A model generated the notes under the pieces. That model did not search any database. It saw only the letters and a program-made list of their open reading frames with translations, and was not told the DNA's origin. A program made the translations under genes and the position numbers. Of a stretch of 64,000 bases of DNA, positions 55,853 to 64,000 are shown piece by piece (within the stretch, counting starts at the first letter, position 1; each line of letters opens with the position of its first letter). The stretch is from Gammaproteobacteria bacterium (GTDB taxonomy: Bacteria; Pseudomonadota; Gammaproteobacteria; JABABF01; JAHRAO01): assembly GCA_020027215.1 (NCBI GenBank), contig JAHRAO010000015.1, positions 1-64,000 of the forward strand. The letters run 5' to 3'.

Positions 55853-57136
55853 ATGTCAGATCGTTTAGTTATCTACGGTGGTTGCCCGTTGTCCGGCACA
55901 GTCAAAATATCGGGAGCGAAAAATGCAGCACTGCCTATTATGATCGCCTCATTGCTCTGCTCGGAAAAAACGACCATCACTAACCTCCCCCACTTACGCG
56001 ATGTAACGACCACATTGGAACTATTAGGCATCATGGGGGTGGATATCACATTACATCAGACAATGGATGTCATCTTAGACGCCAATAATGTCACCTCATA
56101 TACTGCCCCCGAATATTTAGTGAACCAAATGCGCGCTTCTATTTTAGTGCTCGGTCCCCTGCTCGCACGTTACGGTCAAGCAAAAGTTGCTTTTCCTGGA
56201 GGATGTGCCATAGGTAAAAGACCCATTGACCAGCATATCAAAGGGTTAGAAGCACTTGGGGTTACTTTTGATATCAGTAATCAGCAGGCAAGATATATCG
56301 TCGCCAAAGCAAAAAAAGGATTGAAAGGGGCTTATTTTTCCTTCGAGAAAAAAACAGTTGGCGGCACCGAAAACATGATGATCGCTGCGGTCACCGCTAA
56401 AGGCCGCACTGTCCTTGACAATGCGGCGCGTGAACCTGAAGTGTGTGATTTGGCATATTTTCTGAATACCATGGGGGCAAAAATCTCTGGTATCGGAACC
56501 GATAAGATAGAAATTGAAGGAGTAGATGCTTTAGGGGGCGGCAAGTATAGAATTATGCCCGACCGCATTGAGACAGGCACTTACTTAGTTGCCGCCGCCG
56601 CCACGCAAGGACAGATTCGTCTCACCCGTACTGCTCCTAAAAATATGACTATTGTTCTGGACAAATTGAAAGAAGCCGGTACCAATATTCATTGGGATGA
56701 CAATACCATTGATATTGACATGCGCGATCGCGTATTGCGTCCAGTCAATATAACCACTTCCCCTTATCCAGGATTCCCGACCGATATGCAAGCACAATTT
56801 ACCGTATTGAACGCTATCGCCCATGGACGTAGCACGGTCAACGAGACCATCTTTGAAAATCGCTTGATCCAAACCCATGAAATCAAGCGCATGGGAGCCA
56901 ACATTGCGATTGATAAAAGCAGGGTGCATATTTACGGTCCAAACAAGTTGAAAGGTGCGGCGGTCACCGCAACCGATTTGCGCGCTTCGGCAAGCTTGGT
57001 CATTGCTGGTCTCATTGCCGAAGGCAAAACAGTGATCGATTCCATCCACCATATTGATCGGGGCTATGAATTCATTGAAGAAAAAATGCAATTAATCGGG
57101 GGCAACATCCGTCGCCAACCCGTTATGGCCAATTGA
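55853..57136 (+). CDS. murA: UDP-N-acetylglucosamine 1-carboxyvinyltransferase MurA
   Basis: First committed step of peptidoglycan synthesis. 427 residues. [10 protein letters not shown] is near the N-terminus, and the active-site loop [15 protein letters not shown] keeps the cysteine (E. coli C115) that reacts with fosfomycin. The late [15 protein letters not shown] segment is present. It follows mlaC, a trace of the mla-murA arrangement. Confidence 0.98.
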   Translation: MSDRLVIYGGCPLSGTVKISGAKNAALPIMIASLLCSEKTTITNLPHLRDVTTTLELLGIMGVDITLHQTMDVILDANNVTSYTAPEYLVNQMRASILVLGPLLARYGQAKVAFPGGCAIGKRPIDQHIKGLEALGVTFDISNQQARYIVAKAKKGLKGAYFSFEKKTVGGTENMMIAAVTAKGRTVLDNAAREPEVCDLAYFLNTMGAKISGIGTDKIEIEGVDALGGGKYRIMPDRIETGTYLVAAAATQGQIRLTRTAPKNMTIVLDKLKEAGTNIHWDDNTIDIDMRDRVLRPVNITTSPYPGFPTDMQAQFTVLNAIAHGRSTVNETIFENRLIQTHEIKRMGANIAIDKSRVHIYGPNKLKGAAVTATDLRASASLVIAGLIAEGKTVIDSIHHIDRGYEFIEEKMQLIGGNIRRQPVMAN

Positions 57137-57193
57137 TTTATTGACCGCAATATGTGCTCCATGTATTCTGCTAATTTCAGTATCCCCTAAACC

Positions 57194-57811
57194 ATGCTCT
57201 CTATTTCAATTACCAAAGGACGCATTATGGAGCAATGTCTCCCGTTATTGCGTTACTTAGGTTTTACCGATGCGGCACTAAAAAGCCGCCAACTTGTTTT
57301 GCGTAATGTCAGCGGCGATAGACAATTATTTATATTACGGGGGCGGGATGCGCTGACATGCGTGCGCTACGGGGTAGCAGATATCGCCATAGTCGGTAAA
57401 GATATGCTCTTAGAGTATGGGAGCGAAGGCGTTTATGAATTACTCTATACGAACCTTGCGCGTTGCCGATTAGTTTTAGCGGGGATCCGCCCACCGCCGA
57501 AAGATAGTCATTTGCGCGTGGCAACTAAATACACAAAAATGACAAATCAATACTGTATTGAAAATGGATGGCAAGCGGAAATCATCCCTATATACGGCTC
57601 GGCAGAAATATCACCTTTGATAGGGATAGCAGATTATATTGTGGATATTACTGCTTCCGGTAAAACACTCCAAGCCAATAACCTCAACATTTTAGCCACT
57701 ATCGCTGACATTAGTGCCCGCGTGGTCATCAACGCCGCCGCCCTGCATACCAAGCACCAAGAAATTCAACAATTCAAAGGGCACGTGATCTCAGTCATTG
57801 GATCGGGATAA
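57194..57811 (+). CDS. hisG: ATP phosphoribosyltransferase HisG, short form
   Basis: First step of histidine synthesis. 205 residues, the short form without the C-terminal regulatory domain of E. coli HisG (299). It carries SITKGRIMEQ, VGKDMLLEYG and YIVDITASGKTL. Short HisG proteins need the HisZ subunit, which is not in this window. It is followed 5 nt later by hisD. Confidence 0.96.
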   Translation: MLSISITKGRIMEQCLPLLRYLGFTDAALKSRQLVLRNVSGDRQLFILRGRDALTCVRYGVADIAIVGKDMLLEYGSEGVYELLYTNLARCRLVLAGIRPPPKDSHLRVATKYTKMTNQYCIENGWQAEIIPIYGSAEISPLIGIADYIVDITASGKTLQANNLNILATIADISARVVINAAALHTKHQEIQQFKGHVISVIGSG

Positions 57812-57816
57812 AGACA

Positions 57817-59121
57817 ATGAGTATCTTACAGCGTTTAGATGCCGAGACAAATGATTTTTCGGATGCTTTACACGTCATACTGCACGATCACGCACCCCTA
57901 TGGGATGCCGAAACGGACAAACACGTGGAAAATATCTTGGCAGATGTGCGCCGCCGTGGTGATGCGGCATTGTTAGAAGCGATCACTCATTTTGATGGAT
58001 GGCACCCAGATTGTGTGGATCAAATCATCATTCCCCACACGACCATAGAATCGTCACTGCAAAAGATTTCTCCCGCTTTGCAAAAGGCATTCACTGCGGC
58101 GGCACACAATATTCGAACTTACCACCAACAACACACTCGCTCTCCCTCCCATACCTCCAATGCCTCGACCGGTTACCGCATTACCGCATTGCAAAAAATT
58201 GGTATCTATGTCCCCGGGGGAGGAGCCGATTACCCATCCACAGTACTGATGAATGCTATACCCGCCCAATTAGCGGGAGTAAATGACATAGTGATGTGCA
58301 CTCCTGCGCACAATGGCAGTGTATCCGATGCGGTCATGGCAACCGCCACTATGAGTGGCATTCAAAATATTTTCACCATCGGGGGAGCGCATGCCATTGC
58401 CGCCATGGCGTATGGAACCGATACGGTTCCCCGTGTCGATAAAATAGTTGGTCCGGGCAATAAATATGTTGCAACCGCTAAACGCATGCTATTCGGGCGT
58501 GTGGGGGTGGATATTATTGCTGGACCTTCAGAATTAGTGATCATTGCCGATGAATCGGCTCGCCCCAATTGGATCGCCCATGATTTGCTCGCCCAAGCCG
58601 AACACGATACAGATGCCTTGGTCATTCTTTTAGCAACGAGCGACACATTATTAAATGATGTCTATTCAACAATAGCGGAAATATTGCCTCAATTACCGCG
58701 CCGCGCCGTCGCAAGTGCATCCCTCAAAAAACGCGGCGCATTGATAAAAGTGCGCAATATCGCACACGCCATCTCGATCGCCAATCATATTGCCCCAGAA
58801 CATCTACACTTGCAATTAGTCAATGCCGATCAATACATAAACGATATTCAGCATGCAGGCGCCATCTTTATCGGTCATTACAGCGCACAAGTGTTTGGCG
58901 ATTATTGCGCCGGTCCCTCACATGTCTTACCCACTAATGGAGCGGCGCGCTTTTCTTCACCACTCAATGTAGATGATTTTCAGAAAAAATCATCATGGGT
59001 TCAATGCACCACCGCTCAAGCTGCCGAATGGGCACACACGGCAGCAACTATAGCCCGCTGTGAAGGATTAGAAGCCCATGCACGAGCGGCTGAATGTCGG
59101 TATAGCCATCAATCAACATAA
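57817..59121 (+). CDS. hisD: Histidinol dehydrogenase
   Basis: Zinc/NAD enzyme for the last two steps of histidine synthesis. 434 residues. GIYVPGGGADYPSTVLM, VDKIVGPGNKYV, DIIAGPSEL and the metal-binding LLAQAEHD are conserved, as is the late DYCAGPSHVLPT. The stop overlaps the hisS ATG (TAATG). hisC, the usual next gene, is absent. Confidence 0.97.
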   Translation: MSILQRLDAETNDFSDALHVILHDHAPLWDAETDKHVENILADVRRRGDAALLEAITHFDGWHPDCVDQIIIPHTTIESSLQKISPALQKAFTAAAHNIRTYHQQHTRSPSHTSNASTGYRITALQKIGIYVPGGGADYPSTVLMNAIPAQLAGVNDIVMCTPAHNGSVSDAVMATATMSGIQNIFTIGGAHAIAAMAYGTDTVPRVDKIVGPGNKYVATAKRMLFGRVGVDIIAGPSELVIIADESARPNWIAHDLLAQAEHDTDALVILLATSDTLLNDVYSTIAEILPQLPRRAVASASLKKRGALIKVRNIAHAISIANHIAPEHLHLQLVNADQYINDIQHAGAIFIGHYSAQVFGDYCAGPSHVLPTNGAARFSSPLNVDDFQKKSSWVQCTTAQAAEWAHTAATIARCEGLEAHARAAECRYSHQST

Positions 59122-60431
59122 TGCATATTGAGCCGTCAATCCACAATTTACGCGGTATGTCCGATATATTACCCCACGAAACACAATTGTGGCGATATAT
59201 GGACAATACCTTAAGCACATTACTCACTACCTATGGATACAGTGAAATCCGCCTGCCATTGTTGGAATCTTCCGCCTTATTTGAGCGTTCTATTGGTGCG
59301 GCAACCGAACTGGTGGAAAAAGAAATGTACTGCTTTGACGATCGCAATGGCATGTCTATCACATTGAGACCAGAAGGAACGGCAGGGTGTATGCGTGCGC
59401 GCACACAACACGGATTACACGATAATCGTTTATGGTATCACGGTCCTATGTTTCGCTACGAAAGGCCTCAACAGGGCAGAATGCGACAATTCCATCAATT
59501 AGGGGTCGAGACATTTGGCATGCCCGACGCCGATATCGATGCCGAACTCATTGCGCTCAACTACAGAATGTGGCAACAATTAGGGGTAGATGCGCAGCTC
59601 ACTTTACAACTCAATTCCATCGGTAACCAACACACCCGCGAGAATTACTGTGCGCAGTTAGTACAGTGGATACGCGATCAAGCCATTACATTACATCCTA
59701 CAGACGAGGCGCGCTTAACGGCTAATCCACTACGTATCTTAGACAGTAAAGATACTGCAATGCAAAAGTTACTACACGATGCACCTCAGATCACCGATTT
59801 TTTAGACGACGATTCGCGCTCCCATTTCGATCAATTGCGCCATATTTTAGACAATGCATCTATCCGCTACCGCATTAACCCGTATTTAGTGCGCGGATTA
59901 GATTACTACAATCGCACTGTATTTGAATGGACCACTACACATCTCGGGGCACAAGGTGCTGTATCGGCAGGTGGTCGCTATGATGGGCTCGCAGCACAAT
60001 TAGGCGGCGGCGACGTCTGTGCGTGTGGTTTTGCGATAGGGCTTGATCGTTTATATTTGCTACTCAAACAACACATAGAACTGCATAATGTGCCGCATAT
60101 TTACACGGTGGTGTTCGGGGATGATATATTTGCTCACGCAATGGCACAAATAGAACAAATCCGCACCGCACACCCCGAATTATCTATAGTGATGCACTGT
60201 GGCGATGGCTCGCTCAAATCGCAACTCAAAAAAGCCGACAAAAGTGGTGCCATTTTAGCGCTCATCATCGGTCAAAATGAAATGACTGCGCGGGAAATGA
60301 CTGTGCGAGAATTGCGCACCGAAAAATCAACTCAACATACGGTGAGTGATGCGCATATCGCTCAGTGGTTAAACGATTACTTTATTCGCCATCCATTCGG
60401 CAATACAATACATAAAAAATTATTACAATAA
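59121..60431 (+). CDS. hisS: Histidine--tRNA ligase
   Basis: Class II synthetase, 436 residues. Motif 2 (WYHGPMFRYERPQQGRMRQFHQ region), the HisA peptides (VRGLDYYNRTVFEW and AVSAGGRYDGLA) and a C-terminal anticodon-binding domain are present. The complete catalytic and anticodon domains show it is a true synthetase rather than HisZ. Here it is joined to hisGD on one side and yfgM-bamB on the other. Confidence 0.97.
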   Translation: MHIEPSIHNLRGMSDILPHETQLWRYMDNTLSTLLTTYGYSEIRLPLLESSALFERSIGAATELVEKEMYCFDDRNGMSITLRPEGTAGCMRARTQHGLHDNRLWYHGPMFRYERPQQGRMRQFHQLGVETFGMPDADIDAELIALNYRMWQQLGVDAQLTLQLNSIGNQHTRENYCAQLVQWIRDQAITLHPTDEARLTANPLRILDSKDTAMQKLLHDAPQITDFLDDDSRSHFDQLRHILDNASIRYRINPYLVRGLDYYNRTVFEWTTTHLGAQGAVSAGGRYDGLAAQLGGGDVCACGFAIGLDRLYLLLKQHIELHNVPHIYTVVFGDDIFAHAMAQIEQIRTAHPELSIVMHCGDGSLKSQLKKADKSGAILALIIGQNEMTAREMTVRELRTEKSTQHTVSDAHIAQWLNDYFIRHPFGNTIHKKLLQ

Positions 60432-60467
60432 AGCGTAAGTATTCATCCACATTATCAAGATTAAATC

Positions 60468-61181
60468 GTGAAAGTTTATCATACAGAAGAAGAACAAATT
60501 AACGCCCTCCGTATGTGGTGGGAAAATAATCATGTGACCATCATCATCGTAGTGGTGTTCGGCATAGGAATTGGCATGGGTGTCTGGGGGTGGCGAAGTT
60601 ACCAAGCCAGTTATACAGAGGAGACTGCGACAGCATATCATCACTTATTGCAACATGTGGGCACAATTGATGATACATTCATTACCACCGAACAGCGTGA
60701 AGAGTTAGATAGAATGGCGCAACAATTACAGGATGATTATCCCAAATCCACCTATGCACACTTTGCCGCTATGATTCGAGCAAAATACGCCTTATTAGAT
60801 GATGATATTGAAGCCACCGAAGAATATTTGCGCTGGACGATAGATAATTGCACCCACCAACAAATTAAACCCATGGCTCAGTTGCGCCTTGCTCGCTTAC
60901 TCTCCGATCAACAACGCTATGATGAAGCATTGCAGCTGATAAATGGTGCACAAGACAATCCCTATCAGTCGCTTTTTACTGAAGTGCGCGGCGATATTTA
61001 TTGGCAACAAGAAGAACCTGCCGAAGCACTACAAGCATACCAATCAGCATTAGCCCTCCTCAAGAAGGATACAGATGAAGATCAGCGCCCACTCCTGCGC
61101 ATGAAGATAAATGACTTAAGTTCACGCATGGGGGTATCACCCGAAATAACAACTAATACTCAGCTGATCGGCAATAAATAA
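60468..61181 (+). CDS. yfgM: YfgM-type SecYEG-associated membrane protein
   Basis: Ancillary translocon subunit with periplasmic TPRs; with PpiD it helps exported proteins leave SecYEG. 237 residues from GTG 60468: a cytoplasmic EEEQINALRMWWENN stretch, one helix (about 25-42), then TPR-like repeats to about 215. The stop overlaps bamB (TAATG). The hisS-yfgM-bamB order is as in E. coli. Confidence 0.92.
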   Translation: MKVYHTEEEQINALRMWWENNHVTIIIVVVFGIGIGMGVWGWRSYQASYTEETATAYHHLLQHVGTIDDTFITTEQREELDRMAQQLQDDYPKSTYAHFAAMIRAKYALLDDDIEATEEYLRWTIDNCTHQQIKPMAQLRLARLLSDQQRYDEALQLINGAQDNPYQSLFTEVRGDIYWQQEEPAEALQAYQSALALLKKDTDEDQRPLLRMKINDLSSRMGVSPEITTNTQLIGNK

Positions 61182-62398
61182 TGGGACATATTTTAGCTGT
61201 CTTTTTTTGTGCCGCACTCATCACTTTGAGTGCGTCCTGTAGCAATACATCTGAAACACAGGACCCCGAACTCATTACTGAAGAAGAGCAAGAACAAGAA
61301 AAAGAAAAAAAGAAAAAGAAGATCACTATGACTCCGTTAGTGGAATTCGTCCCCGAAGTCAAACTCGTCCACCAATGGCAAGTGCGCATTGGCAAAGGGC
61401 AAGATAAGAACTGCCCATGTCTTTATCCCGCAATTGATAATCAATTTATTTATGTCGCCTCGTACGATGGCACAATCACCGCACTCAATAAAAAGAATGG
61501 AACCCAAGTGTGGTCAACACTCGTGCCACAAACTATTACCAGTGGGGTCGCCGCAAATAACAATTTAGTAGTGATCGGCACAATTGATGGTCAGGTACAC
61601 GCCTTTAATGCAAACAACGGTCAGCTAATTTGGCAAGTAGATACGGCAAGCGAAATGCGCGCACCTGCGCTGGTGAAAGAAAAATATGTTTACACGCAAT
61701 CTGTCGGAGGCATTCTTTCGGTACTCGATGCAGAGAACGGTAATATGCTATGGAATTATCGCAATAAGTTATCAATATTGAGCTTACTGGGCACGCCTTC
61801 GCCAATTATGGATGATGAAGAATCAATATTATATGCTGGGTTTGCTAACGGGAAAATTGTTGCCTTTCATCCAGTGAACGGTGTGATTTTATGGGAAAAA
61901 AGGATCGCCGTCCCGAGCAAAAAAACTGGTATTGGAAGTATTATTGATATTAATGCTACTCCCTTATTATTAGACAAAGTGCTCTACGTCGTTGCTCACC
62001 AAGGCAATTTAGCGGCAATTAATCACACTAATGGTTATACGCTATGGGAAACCGCTGTATCGAGCTATCATCCCCCAAGCAGTGGTTTTGGTAATATTTA
62101 TGTCGTCACCGATGTCGGAGAGCTCGTCGCATACAATCAGCAAAACGGGAGTGTGCGATGGAGGCACGAACTATTCAAACACCGGAACCCAACAGCAGTA
62201 GCAATTATCAGTAGCTATCTCGTTCTTGGCGATAAAGAAGGGTATATACATATTTTATCGCAAGATGATGGACACACAGTCGCGCGGGAAAGAATAGATA
62301 GAAAAGGATTGGGGGCGGCGACAATTATCAATGACAATTGGATATATGTCTACGCAAATAGTGGTAATTTAGTCGCCCTGCGTTTGCAGGAAATTTAA
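61181..62398 (+). CDS. bamB: Outer-membrane assembly lipoprotein BamB
   Basis: Scaffold lipoprotein of the BAM complex. 405 residues: lipoprotein signal with LSASC (Cys20), a striking EEEQEQEKEKKKKK charged linker (about 30-48), then an eight-bladed PQQ-type beta-propeller with repeated W..DTASE, ALNKKNGTQVWS and YNQQNGSVRWRHE strands. The TAA shares bases with the stop of the convergent DUF3501 gene (TTAA). der, the usual next gene, is absent. Confidence 0.95.
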   Translation: MGHILAVFFCAALITLSASCSNTSETQDPELITEEEQEQEKEKKKKKITMTPLVEFVPEVKLVHQWQVRIGKGQDKNCPCLYPAIDNQFIYVASYDGTITALNKKNGTQVWSTLVPQTITSGVAANNNLVVIGTIDGQVHAFNANNGQLIWQVDTASEMRAPALVKEKYVYTQSVGGILSVLDAENGNMLWNYRNKLSILSLLGTPSPIMDDEESILYAGFANGKIVAFHPVNGVILWEKRIAVPSKKTGIGSIIDINATPLLLDKVLYVVAHQGNLAAINHTNGYTLWETAVSSYHPPSSGFGNIYVVTDVGELVAYNQQNGSVRWRHELFKHRNPTAVAIISSYLVLGDKEGYIHILSQDDGHTVARERIDRKGLGAATIINDNWIYVYANSGNLVALRLQEI

Positions 62399-62988
62399 TC
62401 CGCTAAATCAGCGCGCAATGAAGTGCGTATTGTTTCGTCTATCACGCCGCCCTCTATATGGTAGTGGGGATGAGAACAACCAAACTGCACACGCCCTCCC
62501 GCACGCATGCTACTCATATCGTCAGCCGATAGCTGGAAACGCAAGAAATGGACTGCCGAAGTTTTATCTGCGGAGGCACGCGACATATCTTCATCGGCAA
62601 TAGCATAAAATTGCGGATTATCTCCTACCCGACACCATATCTTATTTTCAATGGCATGCAAGTTTTCCAACTGTACCTTTCGCTCAGCGGAGTCGGTGTA
62701 TTCAATCAACATAGTGGCTTTCCAATTATCACCATCGGGGATGAGCGGATTATACGCGATGAGTTCATCATCTATTCCCGCAACATTTTCTGTGCCTTCC
62801 ACATAAAGGATTTCCATAATCTGGTAATAGATGGTCTCTCTATTCTCAAAGAGTAACGAGAGGTGATCGCCGATGGGCACTCGACGCACTTTTTTTATCG
62901 CTAATATTTTCTTGCGATAATCGCTGCGCTGTTCGGCATACATCTTTAACGATAATAATTCGGATGCTTGTATGGGTGCCATCATCAA
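62395..62988 (-). CDS. DUF3501 family protein
   Basis: 197 residues recognised as DUF3501 by SDYRKKILAIKKVRRVPIGDHLSLLFENRETIYYQ-type N-terminal features (length, RRV.IG, LLFENR..I.YQ.MEI), an E-L-x-x-YN-x-L-x-P central segment and a GRVQFGCSHPHYHIEG region near the end. Function unknown. It overlaps the Fe-S oxidoreductase gene upstream by 4 nt, and the pairing is recurrent in proteobacteria, often with rubrerythrin. A role with the Fe-S protein in oxidative stress or electron transfer is inference from neighbourhood. Confidence 0.8.
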   Translation of the reverse strand: MMMAPIQASELLSLKMYAEQRSDYRKKILAIKKVRRVPIGDHLSLLFENRETIYYQIMEILYVEGTENVAGIDDELIAYNPLIPDGDNWKATMLIEYTDSAERKVQLENLHAIENKIWCRVGDNPQFYAIADEDMSRASADKTSAVHFLRFQLSADDMSSMRAGGRVQFGCSHPHYHIEGGVIDETIRTSLRADLAD

Positions 62989-64000
62989 ATCCCGTACGCT
63001 TGTCTTAGCAAGGTAATTGGTGTCGCTGGGTGGAGGTTATCACTCCCGAGATGATGGGCAATATGCGTTGCTGCCATAGGGCAATCGCTGGTATAACGGT
63101 CGGCTTTTTTCTCGCGCGTCATTCGGACGACCGGTCGCACAATTTTTGCAGCTTTTTCATAGGTTTCCCGTTTCACCGCGTAGGTGCCATCGTGCCCCGA
63201 GCAGCGTTCAATGACTTCTACCTGCGTGTCTGGAACGATTGACAATACATCACGCGTTTTTGTGCCAATATTCTGTACCCGTTGGTGGCACGCGACTTGA
63301 TAGACGATATGACCCAATGATTGCTTAAAATCCGTATTGAGCAAACCACTTTTATGACGGTGCATCAAATACTCAAAAGGATCATAGATATGCTTCCTCA
63401 CTTGCTGCACTCCGTGATGGTCGGGAAACATGAGCGGTAATTCTTGCTTAAACATCAACACACAAGAAGGGATGGGGGAAATTATATCGTAGCCCTCTTC
63501 AATCATTTCAACCATCGGTTGAATATTATGTTCCATATTCTGCGCCACCGTTTCTAAATCACCTAATTCCAATTTAGGCATCCCACAACAGCGCAAAGAA
63601 GAGAACTGTTTTATGATAATGCCATTATGTTGTAAGATTGTCGCCAAATCATCGACAATTTCTGGGCGATTATACTGTCCATAACAGGTGGCAAAAATAG
63701 CCACTTTTCCTTGTGTCGGTCCCGCATCTACCGGATCAACCAGCGATGGCTCCATAACAGTTTTTGAGCGGCGGTATGGGGGCAGCGGCGCTTTGGGGTG
63801 AACGTGCAGTATTTTATCTAATAGGATACGAAAAAAAGATTTGCGGTTCGCCGTATTGACCAACAAATTCACCACAGGCATACTGGCGAAGCGACCAACC
63901 GTGTCGGTTGCACTAAGCATTTTATCGCGAAGTGAACTTTTCTTCTTTTTGAAGGCAATTGCTTTTGCCCTTAACATTAAATGGGGAAAATCAACTTGCC
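62985..64000 (-). CDS. CCG-domain Fe-S oxidoreductase (GlpC/HdrD-like), 5' end outside window
   Basis: The frame stays open to base 64000, so the N-terminus, where a 4Fe-4S ferredoxin domain would be expected, is missing. The visible part holds two cysteine-rich CCG-type units: ATCYGQ ... LRCCGMPKLELG ... PSCVLMF, then VACHQR ... ERCSGHDGTYAVK ... DCPMAATHI. These bind a non-canonical [4Fe-4S] cluster in heterodisulfide reductase and GlpC. The ATG at 63977 is internal to conserved sequence (DFPHLMLRAKA) and is not the start. Specific substrate unknown. Confidence 0.85.
   Translation of the reverse strand, partial: QVDFPHLMLRAKAIAFKKKKSSLRDKMLSATDTVGRFASMPVVNLLVNTANRKSFFRILLDKILHVHPKAPLPPYRRSKTVMEPSLVDPVDAGPTQGKVAIFATCYGQYNRPEIVDDLATILQHNGIIIKQFSSLRCCGMPKLELGDLETVAQNMEHNIQPMVEMIEEGYDIISPIPSCVLMFKQELPLMFPDHHGVQQVRKHIYDPFEYLMHRHKSGLLNTDFKQSLGHIVYQVACHQRVQNIGTKTRDVLSIVPDTQVEVIERCSGHDGTYAVKRETYEKAAKIVRPVVRMTREKKADRYTSDCPMAATHIAHHLGSDNLHPATPITLLRQAYGI

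Noticed and set aside
59121-60431. hisS considered as hisZ because hisG is the short form
   Set aside because: Motif 2, both histidine-binding peptides and the C-terminal anticodon domain are intact, so it is a real synthetase.

Overview
The window reads as a compact, moderately AT-rich gammaproteobacterial chromosome segment. Gene orders known from Escherichia coli recur: secE-nusG-rplKAJL-rpoBC with tRNA-tuf upstream, iscRSUA-hscBA-fdx-iscX, ndk-rlmN-rodZ-ispG, nnr-tsaE-amidase, pepP-ubiH, yrbG-kdsD-lptCAB diverging from mla-murA, and hisS-yfgM-bamB. Many of these blocks are trimmed or rejoined. Genes commonly overlap by 1-28 nt, almost no stretch above about 230 nt lacks a gene, and no insertion sequence, prophage or CRISPR array is visible. 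This points to a streamlined or reduced genome. The species cannot be named from the sequence alone.

Layout. 1-3.5 kb: the 3' part of a 5-formyltetrahydrofolate cyclo-ligase gene faces a three-gene exported cassette (a lipoprotein, its paralog, and a SUMF1-domain protein without the catalytic cysteine). 3.6-17 kb (minus): rpoC, rpoB, rplL, rplJ, rplA, rplK, nusG, secE, tRNA-Trp, tuf, tRNA-Thr, tRNA-Gly, tRNA-Tyr, with a near-consensus promoter before tRNA-Tyr. 17.1-25.8 kb (plus): a 12-gene run from iscR to ispG behind a promoter that overlaps an IscR type-1-like site. 25.8-30.1 kb (minus): an M16 peptidase lipoprotein, a PerM-like permease and tusA. 30-38 kb (plus): bepA, pepP, ubiH-like, fur, nnrE/D, tsaE, amidase, rpsT. 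38-46.8 kb (minus): ccmE-F-G, then argA-ftsK-lolA-serS closed by a terminator. 46.9-55.1 kb (minus): a DCC-lipase maturation factor fusion, then a tightly coupled yrbG-kdsD-lptC-lptA-lptB-mgtE-PTPS-yggS run. 55.1-62.4 kb (plus): mlaC, murA, hisG, hisD, hisS, yfgM, bamB. 62.4-64 kb (minus): a DUF3501 protein and a CCG-domain Fe-S oxidoreductase running off the window.

How it works together: most genes are core information processing, Fe-S cluster assembly with Fe-S client enzymes, and envelope biogenesis (LPS transport, LolA, BamB, BepA, MurA, KdsD). The most unusual reads are: (1) N-acetylglutamate synthase carrying an N-terminal Xre-like DNA-binding domain, a candidate self-regulating trigger enzyme; (2) a QueD-family protein whose catalytic cysteine is replaced by an ExxHGH (PTPS-III-like) motif, suggesting folate rather than queuosine synthesis; (3) the exported SUMF1/paralog cassette; (4) RodZ cut down to its cytoplasmic HTH and one membrane helix; (5) mlaC left alone where a full mla operon is expected; and (6) a strong Fur-box match inside tusA just before perM.
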